From Oasisia sp. SBJ-2009 (taxonomy: Eukaryota; Annelida; Polychaeta; Sabellida; Siboglinidae): 64,000 nt of DNA. Positions 40,801 to 52,962 of the stretch are shown piece after piece. The notes beneath the pieces are model-generated. The model searched no databases, was not told the origin of the DNA, and saw nothing but the letters and a program-made list of their open reading frames with translations. Both the position numbers and the translations under genes were made by a program. The DNA lies in the NCBI GenBank assembly GCA_964017155.1, contig OZ024867.1:26611109-26675108 (forward strand), in the 5' to 3' direction. Within the stretch, counting starts at the first letter, position 1; every line of letters starts with the position of its first letter.

Positions 40801-43800
40801 CTACTGACCAGAAACCTCCACTCAATCCTACTGACCACAGACCTCCACTCAATCTTACTGACCACAGACCTCCACTCAACCCTACTAACCACAGAACTCC
40901 ACTCAATCCTACTGACCACAGACTTCCACTCAATCCTACTGACCACAGACCTCCACGCAACCCTACTGACCACAGACCTCCACTCAATCCTACTGACCAC
41001 AGACCTCCACTCAATCCTACTGACCACAGACCTCCACTCAATCCTACTGACCACAGACCTCCACTCAACCCTACTGACCACAGACCTCCACTCAACCCTA
41101 CTGACCACAGACCCCCACTCAATCCTGCTGACCACATACCTCCACTCAACCCTACTGACCACAGACCTCCACTCAACCCTACTGACCACAGACCTCCACT
41201 CAACCCTACTGACCACAGACCTCCACTCAATCCTACTGACCACAGACCTCCACTCAATCCTACTGACCACAGACCTCCACTCAACCCTACTGACCACAGA
41301 CCTCCACTCAATCCTGCTGACCACAAACCTCCACTCAATCCTGCTGACCACAGACCTCCACTCAATCCTACTGACCACAGACCTCCACTCAATCCTGCTG
41401 ACCACAGACCTCCACTCAATCCTGCTGACCACAGACCTCCACTCAATCCTGCTGACCACAGACCTCCACTCAATCCTACTGACCACAGACCACCACTCAA
41501 TCCTACTGACCACAGACCTCCACTCAATCCTACTGACCACAGACCTCCACTCAACCCTACTAACCACAGACCTCCACTCAATCCTACTGACCATAGACCT
41601 CCACTCAATCCTACTGACCACAGACCTCCACTCAATCCTACTGACCACAGACCTCCACTCAACCCTACTGACCACAGACCTCCACTCAATCCTACTGGCC
41701 ACAGACCTCCACTCAATCCTACTGACCACAGACCTCCACACAACCCTACTGACCACAGACCTCCACTCAATCCTACTGACCACAGACCTGCACTCAATCC
41801 TACTGACCACAGACCTCCACTCAATCCTACTGACCACAGACCTCCACTCAACCCTACTAACCACAGACCTCCACTCAATCCTACTGACCATAGACCTCCA
41901 CTCAATCCTACTGACCACAGACCTCCACTCAATCCTGCTGACCACAGACCTCCACTCAATCCTACTGACCACAGACCTCCACTCAATCCTACTGACCACA
42001 GACCTCCACTCAACCCTACTGACCACAGACCTCCACTCAACCCTACTGACCACAGACCTCCACTCAATCCTACTGACCACAGACCTCCACTCAACCCTAC
42101 TGACCACAGACCTCCACTCAACCCTACTGACCACAGACCTCCACTCAATCCTACTGACCACAGACCTCCACTCAATCCTACTGACCACAGACCTCCACTC
42201 AACCCTACTGACCACAGACCTCCACTCAATCCTACTGACCACATACCTCCACTCAATCCTGCTGACCACAGACCTCCACTCAATCCTACTGACCACAGAC
42301 CTGCACTCAATCCTGCTGATCACAGACCTCCACTCAATCCTACTGACCACAGACCTGCACTCAATCCTGCTGACCACAGACCTCCTCTCAACCCTACTGA
42401 CCACAGACCTCCACTCAACCCTACTGACCACAGACCTCCACTCAACCCTACTGACCATAGACCTCCACTCAATCCTGCTGACCACAGACCTCCACTCAAT
42501 CCTACTGACCACAGACCTCCACTCAATCCTGCTGACCACATACCTCCACTCAATCCTACTGACCACAGACCTCCACTCAATCCTACTGACCACAGACCTC
42601 CACTCAATCCTACTGACCACAGACCTCCACTCAATCCTGCTGACCACAGACCTCCACTCAATCCTACTGACCACATACCTCCACTCAATCCTGCTGACCA
42701 CAGACCTCCACTCAATCCTACTGACCACAGACTTCCACTCAATCCTACTGACCACAGACCTCCACGCAACCCTACTGACCACAGACCTCCACTCAATCCT
42801 ACTGACCACAGACCTCCACTCAATCCTACTGACCACAGACCTCCACTCAATCCTACTGACCACAGACCTCCACTCAACCCTACTGACCACAGACCTCCAC
42901 TCAACCCTACTGACCACAGACCCCCACTCAATCCTGCTGACCACATACCTCCACTCAACCCTACTGACCACAGACCTCCACTCAACCCTACTGACCACAG
43001 ACCTCCACTCAACCCTACTGACCACAGACCTCCACTCAATCCTACTGACCACAGACCTCCACTCAATCCTACTGACCACAGACCTCCACTCAACCCTACT
43101 GACCACAGACCTCCACTCAATCCTGCTGACCACAAACCTCCACTCAATCCTGCTGACCACAGACCTCCACTCAATCCTACTGACCACAGACCTCCACTCA
43201 ATCCTGCTGACCACAGACCTCCACTCAATCCTGCTGACCACAGACCTCCACTCAATCCTGCTGACCACAGACCTCCACTCAATCCTACTGACCACAGACC
43301 ACCACTCAATCCTACTGACCACAGACCTCCACTCAATCCTACTGACCACAGACCTCCACTCAACCCTACTAACCACAGACCTCCACTCAATCCTACTGAC
43401 CATAGACCTCCACTCAATCCTACTGACCACAGACCTCCACTCAATCCTACTGACCACAGACCTCCACTCAACCCTACTGACCACAGACCTCCACTCAATC
43501 CTACTGGCCACAGACCTCCACTCAATCCTACTGACCACAGACCTCCACACAACCCTACTGACCACAGACCTCCACTCAATCCTACTGACCACAGACCTGC
43601 ACTCAATCCTACTGACCACAGACCTCCACTCAATCCTACTGACCACAGACCTCCACTCAACCCTACTAACCACAGACCTCCACTCAATCCTACTGACCAT
43701 AGACCTCCACTCAATCCTACTGACCACAGACCTCCACTCAATCCTGCTGACCACAGACCTCCACTCAATCCTACTGACCACAGACCTCCACTCAATCCTA

Positions 43801-46800
43801 CTGACCACAGACCTCCACTCAACCCTACTGACCACAGACCTCCACTCAACCCTACTGACCACAGACCTCCACTCAATCCTACTGACCACAGACCTCCACT
43901 CAACCCTACTGACCACAGACCTCCACTCAACCCTACTGACCACAGACCTCCACTCAATCCTACTGACCACAGACCTCCACTCAATCCTACTGACCACAGA
44001 CCTCCACTCAACCCTACTGACCACAGACCTCCACTCAATCCTACTGACCACATACCTCCACTCAATCCTGCTGACCACAGACCTCCACTCAATCCTACTG
44101 ACCACAGACCTGCACTCAATCCTGCTGATCACAGACCTCCACTCAATCCTACTGACCACAGACCTGCACTCAATCCTGCTGACCACAGACCTCCTCTCAA
44201 CCCTACTGACCACAGACCTCCACTCAACCCTACTGACCACAGACCTCCACTCAACCCTACTGACCATAGACCTCCACTCAATCCTGCTGACCACAGACCT
44301 CCACTCAATCCTACTGACCACAGACCTCCACTCAATCCTGCTGACCACATACCTCCACTCAATCCTACTGACCACAGACCTCCACTCAATCCTACTGACC
44401 ACAGACCTCCACTCAATCCTACTGACCACAGACCTCCACTCAATCCTGCTGACCACAGACCTCCACTCAATCCTACTGACCACATACCTCCACTCAATCC
44501 TACTGACCACAGACCTCCACTCAATCCTACTGACCACAGACCTCCATTCAATCCTGCTGACCATAGACCTCCACTCAATCCTACTGACCACAGACCTCCA
44601 CTCAATCCTGCTGACCACAGACCTCCACTCAATCCTACTGACCACAGACCTCCACTCAATCCTACTGACCACAGACCTCCACTCAACCCTACTAACCACA
44701 GACGTCCACTCAACCCTACTGACCACAGACCTCCACTCAACCCTACTGACCACAGACCTCGACTCAATCCTACTGACCACAGACCTCCACTCAATCCTGC
44801 TGACCACAGACCTCCACTCAATCCTGCTGACCACAGACCTCCACTCAACCCTACTGACCACAGACCTCCACTCAATCCTACTGACCACATACCTCCACTC
44901 AATCCTACTGACCACAGACCTCCACACAACCCTACTGACCACAGACCTCCACTCAATCCTACTGACCACAAACCTCCATTCAATCCTACTGACCAGAAAC
45001 CTCCACTCAATCCTACTGACCACAGACCTCCACTCAACCCTACTGACCACATACCTCAACTCAACCCTACTGACCAGAAACCTCCACTCAATCCTACTGA
45101 CCACATACCTCCACTCAACCCTACTGACCACAGACCTCCACTCAATCCTACTGACCAGAAACCTCCACTCAATCCTACTGACCACAGACCTCCACACAAC
45201 CCTACTGACCACAGACCTCCACTCAATCCTGCTGACCACAAACCTCCACTCAATCCTGCTGACCACAGACCTCCACTCAATCCTACTGACCACAGACCTC
45301 CACTCAATCCTGCTGACCACAGACCACCACTCAATCCTGCTGACCACAGACCTCCACTCAATCCTACTGACCACAGACCTCCACTCAATCCTACTGACCA
45401 CAGACCTCCACTCAATCCTACTGACCACAGACCTCCACTCAACCCTACTAACCACAGACCTCCACTCAATCCTACTGACCACAGACCTCCACTCAATCCT
45501 ACTGACCACAGACCTCCACTCAATCCTACTGACCACAGACCTCCACTCAATCCTACTGACCAGAAACCTCCACTCAATCCTACTGACCACAGACCTCCAC
45601 TCAATCTTACTGACCACAGACCTCCACTCAACCCTACTAACCACAGAACTCCACTCAATCCTACTGACCACAGACTTCCACTCAATCCTACTGACCACAG
45701 ACCTCCACGCAACCCTACTGACCACAGACCTCCACTCAATCCTACTGACCACAGACCTCCACTCAATCCTACTGACCACAGACCTCCACTCAATCCTACT
45801 GACCACAGACCTCCACTCAACCCTACTGACCACAGACCTCCACTCAACCCTACTGACCACAGACCTCCACTCAACCCTACTGACCACAGACCCCCACTCA
45901 ACCCTGCTGACCACATACCTCCACTCAACCCTACTGACCACAGACCTCCACTCAACCCTACTGACCACAGACCTCCACTCAACCCTACTGACCACAGACC
46001 TCCACTCAATCCTACTGACCACAGACCTCCACTCAATCCTACTGACCACAGACCTCCACTCAACCCTACTGACCACAGACCTCCACTCAATCCTGCTGAC
46101 CACAAACCTCCACTCAATCCTGCTGACCACATACCTCCACTCAATCCTACTGACCACAGACCTCCACTCAATCCTGCTGACCACAGACCTCCACTCAATC
46201 CTGCTGACCACAGACCTCCACTCAATCCTACTGACCACAGACCACCACTCAATCCTACTGACCACAGACCTCCACTCAATCCTACTGACCACAGACCTCC
46301 ACTCAACCCTACTAACCACAGACCTCCACTCAATCCTACTGACCATAGACCTCCACTCAATCCTACTGACCACAGACCTCCACTCAATCCTACTGACCAC
46401 AGACCTCCACTCAACCCTACTGACCACAGACCTCCACTCAATCCTACTGACCACAGACCTCCACTCAATCCTACTGACCACAGACCTCCACACAACCCTA
46501 CTGACCACAGACCTCCACTCAATCCTACTGACCACAGACCTCCACTCAATCCTACTGACCACAGACCTCCACTCAATCCTACTGACCACAGACCTCCACT
46601 CAACCCTACTAACCACAGACCTCCACTCAATCCTACTGACCATAGACCTCCACTCAATCCTACTGACCACAGACCTCCACTCAATCCTGCTGACCACAGA
46701 CCTCCACTCAATCCTACTGACCACAGACCTCCACTCAATCCTACTGACCACAGACCTCCACTCAACCCTACTAACCACAGACCTCCACTCAATCCTACTT

Positions 46801-47886
46801 ACCACAGACCTCCACGCAACCCTACCGACCACAGACCTCCACTCAATCCTACTGACCACAGACCTCCACTCAATCCTGCTGACCACAGACCTCCACTCAA
46901 TCCTGCTGACCACAGACCTCCACTCAATTCTGCTGACCACAGACCTCCACTCAATCCTACTGACCACAGACCTCCACTCAATCCTGCTGACCACAGACCT
47001 CCACTCAATCCTACTGACCACAGACCTCCACTCAATCCTACTGACCACAGACCTCCACACAATCCTACTGACCACAGACCTCCACTCAATCCTACTGACC
47101 AGAAACCTCCACTCAATCCTACTGACCACAGACCTCCACTCAATCCTACTGACCACAGACCTCCACTCAATCCTACTGACCAGAAACCTCCACTCAATCC
47201 TACTGACCACAGACCTCCACTCAATCCTACTGACCACAGACCTCCACTCAATCCTACTGACCACAGACCTCCACTCAATCCTACTGACCACAGACCTCCA
47301 CTCAACCCTACTAACCACAGACCTCCACTCAATCCTACTGACCATAGACCTCCACTCAATCCTACTGACCACAGACCTCCACTCAATCCTGCTGACCACA
47401 GACCTCCACTCAATCCTGCTGACCACAGACCTCCACTCAATCCTGCTGACCACAGACCTCCACTCAATCCTACTGACCACAGACCTCCACTCAATCCTAC
47501 TGACCACAGACCTCCACACAATCCTACTGACCACAGACCTCCACTCAATCCTACTGACCAGAAACCTCCACTCAATCCTACTGACCACAGACCTCCACTC
47601 AATCCTACTGACCACAGACCTCCACTCAATCCTACTGACAAGAAACCTCCACTCAATCCTACTGACCACAGACCTCCACTCAATCCTACTGACCACAGAC
47701 CTCCACTCAATCATACTGACCAGAAACCTCCACACAATCCTACTGACCACAGACCTCCACTCAATCCTACTGACCAGAAACCTCCACTCAATCCTACTGA
47801 CCACAGACCTCCACTCAATCCTACTGACCACAGACCTCCACTCAATCATACTGACCAGAAACCTCCACTCAATCATACTGACCACA
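13867..47886 (+). repeat. 27-bp coding minisatellite, 1,260 units, with higher-order duplications
   Basis: The unit is nine codons, DLHSILLTT or DLHSTLLTT. It starts at GAC 13867 and the last ACA ends at 47886: 34,020 bp = 1,260 x 27, so there is no net indel. Variants include DLHATLLTT, DLHTTLLTT, RNLHSILLT (AGA AAC), DHHSILLTT and ILPTT. A marker variant (CTTACCACAG) recurs at 19717, 21310, 24280, 31192, 38536 and 46798. The spacings are 1593, 2970, 6912, 7344 and 8262, all exact multiples of 27 (59, 110, 256, 272 and 306 units), showing large block duplications. Both reverse-strand frames built from this unit (VVSRIEWRS and WSVGLSGGL) are open only because of the period. Confidence 0.97.
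28321..28323 (+). other. Only stop codon found in the 34-kb array (TCA to TAA)
   Basis: In one unit CAC TCA ATC has become CAC TAA ATC through a single C-to-A change at 28322. The same change makes TAG in the reverse-strand VVSRIEWRS frame (28320-28322), so one substitution splits the giant frames on both strands. Downstream the plus frame stays open to 47955 as far as I can read. Confidence 0.9.
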
Positions 47887-48069
47887 GAGACAGTCTTGAA
47901 GAGGTTCCTAACCAGGTATGCTGTTTGTATAATACACAGTTTAGTAAGCCAATAACGAGTTTTGTAACTTTTTTATCTCATTCATTTACAGGATTGGACC
48001 AGTGTTGACAGAAGAATACTGTTTTTTATATTTGTATATGACAATGATCACAAATCCATGTGTTTGCAG

Positions 48070-48287
48070 ACCAGGACCGAGGTTGAGCGAGGTTTTCAAC
48101 GACCATGATGTGTTTCGCACCCATGAACTGAAGGGCAACATCATCGCCTTCACGTCAGCAAGGGAGAAGGCCCTCGATGGCCTCATCCGCAGTCTCTTCA
48201 CCCGCTTTGCGGATGTGGAAGAGGACGTCCTGGAGGCAGCCCAGATCGCCAGCCTACAGACCTGGCCGGACTCGGCTGACACCGGTG
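48070..48287 (+). pseudogene. hAT relic 3, exon after the array
   Basis: The acceptor is TTTGCAG (48069). The frame continues from the giant exon: RPGPRLSEVFNDHDVFRTHE, LKGNIIAFTSAREKALDGLI, then RSLFTRFADVEEDVLEAAQI and ASLQTWPDSADTGG. ZNF862-like proteins have a matching LxxRFxxxxxxVLxAxxIxxLxxWP block after the coiled stretch. It is intact, with no stop or shift. The donor GTGAGT starts at 48288. The C-terminal dimerisation domain expected next was not found. Confidence 0.82.
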
Positions 48288-48564
48288 GTGAGTGCCACGG
48301 CATATGTGCTATACGTTTTTTTGCAGGATTTAAAATAAAAGTGGAATGTAGCCAGAAGACAACAGAGGTGTTGAATGCTGCTGTATTCACTCATTGCATC
48401 TTCCCCTTGTCTGGCTTCAGACAGGATGACAGTAACTCATTGTCGTCATTGTGGTGTTTTGGCCTCGACAGCATCGGGAACCTCATGAGGCCAGCTGGTG
48501 TCAGTTTTGTCACTCGTTCGACCTCGGCTTCAGTGAGTCTTGGCACCCAAGCAGCTAAGCTCTC
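48288..48564. other. Sequence after the last recognised exon of relic 3; no function seen
   Basis: An acceptor-like TTTTTTTGCAG lies at about 48317-48327, followed by an open stretch to 48571. The translation (for example GNLMRPAGVSFVTR) is not recognisable as transposase. It may be a decayed exon. Confidence 0.3.
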
Positions 48565-49045
48565 TCCATAATAATAATTTTTATTTGTAAAGCGCCGTAT
48601 ATCCGGAATTTTTTCGCTCAGGCACATAAAATACATTGTAACACACATATTTAAAATATTCATAATCAGTTTAAATTTGCACATAAAGACGAAATGTTAA
48701 ATGATAATAAAATAGATAATTATATAGAGTTTCTAAAAATCCTAGTTCATAAGATAAACTTATCAGCAATAAATAGATAAAATAAAATAATAACTAAATA
48801 ATAAAATATATTAATAACTTTATAATAAAGTAAGTAAAACATATATAATTATAGTTAAAATAGATTCAATATAAGATACCCTATAAGTAATTTACAAATG
48901 CGGCCTTAAAAATATGTGTCTTTAAGTTTGACTTAAAAAGTTCAAGTGAGTCTGTTAGGCGTAGACTGTCTGGTAGATCGTTCCACATCTTCCTACACAA
49001 CACTCACAGCCCTTGCACTGGTTCGTGCCCTCGTCTCGTTTCCAA
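48565..49045 (-). mobile_element. LINE (non-LTR retrotransposon) 3'-end fragment
   Basis: On the minus strand, about 48997 down to 48881, the frame reads RKMWNDLPDSLRLTD, then SLELFKSNLKTHIFKAAF and NYL before a TAG stop. The pattern WNxLPxxLR...SLxxFKxxLKTHLF is the conserved C-terminal end of ORF2 in CR1/L2/Rex-type LINEs (family knowledge). A 3' UTR follows and ends GGCGCTTTACAAATAAAA then (ATT)n, at 48565-48600 in plus coordinates. The fragment is heavily 5'-truncated. Confidence 0.65.
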
Positions 49046-49057
49046 CATGGCCTTCCT

Positions 49058-49395
49058 TGTAGAGCGCAGTGGCTCAGGGGTAGAGTTTCAGACTCTCGAC
49101 TAAGAGAACCCGGGTTCGAATCCTGTGCTGTGGTGTTAAAACCTTGGGCATGTTTTTTCACTCTACATTGCTCCAGTTCACTCAGCTGTGTACATGAGTA
49201 CCTGGCTATAGACAGTGGTGGATATGAATACGAGCAGCCTTCGCACATTAAATGTAGCATATGGCTGGATGCTTCCCAGAGAAGCCGAGATGGTGTCTGA
49301 GTGAACAGGTCTGTCAGGGAAGTAACGTGTAAAGCGCTTTGAATGGTCCTGAGGACTGGATACTGCGCTATATAAAAACTTGCCTTTACTTCCTA
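49058..49395 (+). mobile_element. tRNA-derived SINE
   Basis: The head carries a pol III A box (TGGCTCAGGGG, 49070-49080) and a perfect B box (GGTTCGAATCC, 49113-49123). A roughly 200-bp body follows, then a 3' tail with GTAAAGCGCTTTGAATGG and TACTGCGCTATATAAAAAC. The GCGCTTT...GCGCTATATAAA tail type is shared by many invertebrate and deuterostome SINEs. The neighbouring LINE ends in the related GCGCTTTACAAATAAAA, consistent with the SINE borrowing a LINE tail for retrotransposition. Confidence 0.8.
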
Positions 49396-50971
49396 AAACC
49401 ACATTTTCTATCATTCTTGGGGTTCAAGTTGTTACCGAGGCAAAGAATATTCAAACTGGGCTCAACAGGGATGTCTACTGCAACGACAGACTAATGCTTA
49501 CCCTAATATTAAGATTAATACCTCAGATTAAGAGATTTTCCTCCAGGCTAACCATTGGCTGCAGCCATAATGTCATGTATATTTGAATTGTGATTTACAA
49601 CCCTCGCCCTCTCAAATAGGTCAGACTTGGGATTTTTGGCCAGCTGGGCAAGACTGGTAGAGGGCAACTAACGACACAGGCCAGTATTCTGGTAGCCTCG
49701 GTTACCCAGACTCCGTGAGGTTGCAGCACTAATAAGCCCCTCAACTTCGCGCGGGGGAAAATGTGGGTTTGCATTTTCGAACATCCGGGCGGCCTTACCC
49801 CAGATTAGGGTAGAGACGCTGATTGGCTCTCAGGCCAACTACAATTTTTTTTTTAAATAACGATATACTTTTACAAGATAATAATATCATATGAAAAGTA
49901 TTCAACATTGAACTTATATTAACATAAAAGTAAGTAAAAATTCAAATTTACAGTTGTTTATAAAATAAGAATTACGGCAGGATTAACCAGTATCCGTGAG
50001 GTGGTGCATTGTCTAACCCCACACAGATAGCATACAAATTAAATAAGGATACCTTTTTATCAAATAATGCTGTATTATAAAAACTATTAATAATTAAACT
50101 TATATTAACACAAAATAAATAGAAATACAAATTTCCAGTTGTTTATACAAATATAAATTACGGCAGTGTCCGTGAGGTGGCAGCATTGTATAGATCACGC
50201 GGATAAACAAACAAAAGCCGTCAAAGTGACCAGACTGACAGTCGGCTAAGCGAGACTTATATTCTGGTGGCTGTCTTTCACTGCTGTATGTAATGGGAAA
50301 CCAGGATGCTGTAAAATAGTGTGATGTGACATTTATTGTGTACCTAAATAATGCTGTTCTTTTCACACTGACTATAATTCCTGAAGCTGAGAAGTCCGAT
50401 TAAGAACAGATGTCACCTTAAAAGAGGCAGATGGTCAAGACTTTGTGAAAAAGATGGCATATTGGATGATAAAAAAGTTAAATATTAAAATTGCACTATA
50501 TCTGTCAAAAGGAGATGCTTTCAATGTCGGTTGAGTGTATATGGAGAGGCACTGACATTAGCATTTGTATATATATAACAGTAACTGATGCATGGGTCAG
50601 AAATCTTGTCAATACGCATTATACATGGCACATTGGAGTTTGTTCCCCACTAGTGTATGCTTGAAAGACCATTTATTGGGATATATGCATTGCTTCAATG
50701 TTATATCATTTTTGTGAAGATTTGAGGCACTCAGCGAATCTATTTGAAGTAAGACCACAATAAGGTGTTCGTCCGTCATTACCCGAAAGAATAGAATCTG
50801 AATTGTTATGATGCTTTGTGAATTCCAGGGCTTGCATACATGGCGATGTTTCTACAGAGGATGCAGGCTTTGCCATTCAACACGTGCGAGTTGAAATTCA
50901 ACAGAGATTCAACAGCTCAACGCATGTTAAATGCGAGTTGAATGAGCGAGTTGAACGCTGGTTGAACGCAG
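49396..50971. other. Non-coding region with a two-copy tandem repeat
   Basis: No gene recognised. A roughly 100-bp segment is duplicated at about 49907-50005 and 50095-50192 (shared AACTTATATTAACA, CAGTTGTTTATA, ATTACGGCAG and TCCGTGAGGTGG). The stretch 49660-49830 is GC-richer and looks like an interspersed repeat that I cannot name. Confidence 0.45.
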
Positions 50972-51236
50972 GTCCAAAATCACAGAAACGTGTCAGTAAC
51001 CTGGTGTACTGGGACTGATCTAATTAGCAGAGCCCTCTGGTGTGTGAATATGTCTAATATTTTCCTCTCGATTCTTTGTATATTTTGTATTGTATTCGCA
51101 TTCCAACAGGTCCAGTGGACCCAGTGACATGACTGAGAACTGAGACGGTACAGTTCAAATAATAAAACAAATATGCCTCCTATAAGACAGTGCGAGTGAC
51201 TGGTAGTATTCTCCTTCATGTCCGGTGTATTTGCAG

Positions 51237-51334
51237 TGTGTCAATGTGACCACCGTGACACTGTCAACAATCAAACCTGTGTGACAAGGAGACAGGAATT
51301 CAACACAGAAGGTCTGGACTGTGGCCAGTGTAAG
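51237..51334 (+). pseudogene. Laminin-EGF-like exon A, copy 1
   Basis: Preceded by TATTTGCAG. The frame reads CQCDHRDTVNNQTC, then FNTEGLDCGQCK, with cysteine spacing of a laminin-type EGF (LE) module (CxC...C...NTxGxxCxxC) as in laminins, attractin or MEGF8. The donor used in copy 2 (AAG before GTGGGT) is TTGGGT here, so this copy would have to use the overlapping GTAAGT at 51330. It is probably a broken duplicate; the parent gene cannot be named. Confidence 0.45.
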
Positions 51335-51743
51335 TTGGGTGGATTATCTTGGCCATTAAACAGTTAAAAGTCCAAATATATTTTGGTAGTTGTTGCTACA
51401 GAGGTTGATGTACATGTATCAGCTGGAGTGAGAGACATCCAGTTTGACACTGAATCCTCCTAGGCCCAGAACGTGATATACGAGTGACAGATGAGCACTA
51501 ACATAAGTAGTGCACATATTTATCACCACGAAACCCACTAAAAACCTCCAACTGCACTTAACTTGTGCTCACGAAAGCTTCCAACCCCCGCCCCCCGTTG
51601 AGGCAGAATGAGGGAAGATGTACACACCCAAATATGCCCATTGAATGTGCAAAATACTTTGCAATGAACAAGCAATTGTTCAAGCAAAAAACATAATTGT
51701 GTGTATTCACCCATGGTTTAAAAAAAAATTCTTGTGTTTATAG

Positions 51744-51870
51744 ATTGTGACTGTCATGGTCACGCTTGTGTCACTACGACGTCACAAGAGGACTCAGTCT
51801 CTGTGACCACTGCACAAGTCCAGCCACTGGTGACAAATGTCAGTTCTGTGAGATATACTTCAGGGTACAG
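51744..51870 (+). pseudogene. Laminin-EGF-like exon B, copy 1
   Basis: Acceptor TTTATAG and donor GTAAGT (51871) are good. One frame gives CDCHGHAC. Another gives CHYDVTRGLSLCDHCTSP, then ATGDKCQFCE. Together these make an LE module, but the halves are in different frames, so the exon is frameshifted. Confidence 0.45.
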
Positions 51871-52424
51871 GTAAGTGAAGTTCAGTCTTGAAAGTTGTCC
51901 ACACACTAGTAAATGTAAAATGTAGTTGCATTTACAGTTACCAAATATTTGACCACATTGAATATTATCACCCCTTCTGTTTTCTTACAAAATGTGTTAA
52001 TCCCCATCCATGCTCATTGCAAGGATATTCAGAACTATATTTAGTATCAAAATATCAGAAAGACAAAGCCCTCAAGTTCCAGAAATCCCCAAATAACTAC
52101 CAAATACACCCATTCAACCATTCACTTAGCAGTATTGTGTATAACTTAAATAATATCTACTTCCAAAATCACGGAATCATGTCAGTAACCTGGGGTACTG
52201 GGACGGCTATATTTATCAGCGCCCCCTGGTGTGTGAGGATGTCTAATATTGCCCTCTGGATTCTTTGTATCTTTTGTATTGTATTCACATTCCGATAGGT
52301 CAAGTGGACCCAGTGACATGACTGAGAACTGAGACGGTGCATTTAAATAATAAAACAAATATGCCTCCTATAAGACGTTGTGAGTGACTGGTAGTATTGT
52401 CCTTCATGTCTGGTGTATTTGCAG

Positions 52425-52522
52425 TGTGTCAATGTGACCACCGTGACACTGTCAACAATCAAACCTGTGTGACAAGGAGACAGGAATTCAACACAGAAGG
52501 TCTGGACTGTGGCCAGTGTAAG
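52425..52522 (+). pseudogene. Laminin-EGF-like exon A, copy 2
   Basis: Nearly identical to copy 1 (CQCDHRDTVNN...NTEGLDCGQCK), with acceptor TTTGCAG and donor AAG before GTGGGT. Confidence 0.45.
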
Positions 52523-52962
52523 GTGGGTGGATTATCTTGGCCATTAAACAGTTAAAAGTCCAAATATATTTTAGTAATTGTTGCTACAGAGGTTGATGTA
52601 CATGTACAAGCTGGAGTGAGAGACATCCAGTTTGACACTGAACCCTCCTAGGCCCAGAATGTGATATACTAGTGACTGATGAGGACTAACGCAGGTAGTG
52701 CACATATTAACCCCCACAAAACCCACTAAAAACCTCCAACTGCACCTAACTTGTGGTCACGAAAGCTTACAACCCCACCCGTTGAGGTCAAAATGGGGGA
52801 AGATGCACACACCCAAATATGTCCACTGGATGTGCAAAATACATCACAATGAACATGCCATTGTTCAAACAAACAAACAAACAAACAAACAAATAAACAA
52901 ACAAACAAAATAGTGTGTATATTCACCCATGGTGTTTACAAAATAAATTCTTGTGTTTATAG

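Larger units (their letters stand above)
13699..47915 (+). pseudogene. hAT relic 3, giant 34.2-kb coding exon with 1,260 nonapeptide repeats
   Basis: The acceptor TTACAG (13693-13698) opens the frame VEQNSVSSADARGKDKSYL, then KKDVVLYLHFLRGVTSEL, STPSLAMQRRE and VTVIDLHSTLLTT. The DLHSTLLTT codons are then repeated to 47886, after which the transposase resumes with ETVLKRFLT. The exon ends ACCAG before GTATG (47916). Splicing to 48070 restores TRPGPRLSE in frame (ACC AG + A CCA GGA). The reading frame is the same before, within and after the array. Only one stop, TAA at 28321, was found. In relatives this inter-motif segment is about 20-25 residues; here it would be over 11,300. Translation of the whole exon is not implied. 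Confidence 0.85.
12525..48287 (+). pseudogene. ZNF862/DUF4371-like hAT transposase gene carrying a 34-kb coding minisatellite
   Basis: Four exon-like blocks match, in order, the hAT-derived ZNF862/KIAA1586-type transposase family (remembered family features). They are the first catalytic region to the HCxAHxxE motif (12525-13109), the LYLFYKRSPLN...PTRVGGTRW region (13310-13556), a KDVVLYLHFL exon containing the giant 27-bp array (13699-47915), and TRPGPRLSE...LQTWPD (48070-48287). Damage is light outside the array: one in-frame TGA (12921), an Asp-to-Asn change in the SDGSTD motif, one TAA inside the array and a phase mismatch between exons 2 and 3. The N-terminal zinc finger and C-terminal dimerisation domain are not seen. 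It is a transposon relic or possibly a recently silenced domesticated copy; expression is unknown. Confidence 0.8.

Noticed and set aside
13749..47885. Very long minus-strand open frames (VVSRIEWRS and WSVGLSGGL repeats) as giant proteins
   Set aside because: They arise because the 27-bp unit happens to lack stops in these frames. There is no start context, splice structure or homologous flank on the minus strand, whereas the plus frame joins transposase sequence on both sides.
13867..47886. CRISPR-like or prokaryotic repeat array
   Set aside because: Units are contiguous, with no spacers, and the surrounding DNA is eukaryotic (introns, SINE, LINE, microsatellites).
51888..52298. ORF with a hydrophobic C-terminus suggesting a membrane protein
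   Set aside because: It spans the intron after exon B and the start of the second duplicate. The homologous stretch in the other copy is not open, so it is a chance frame.
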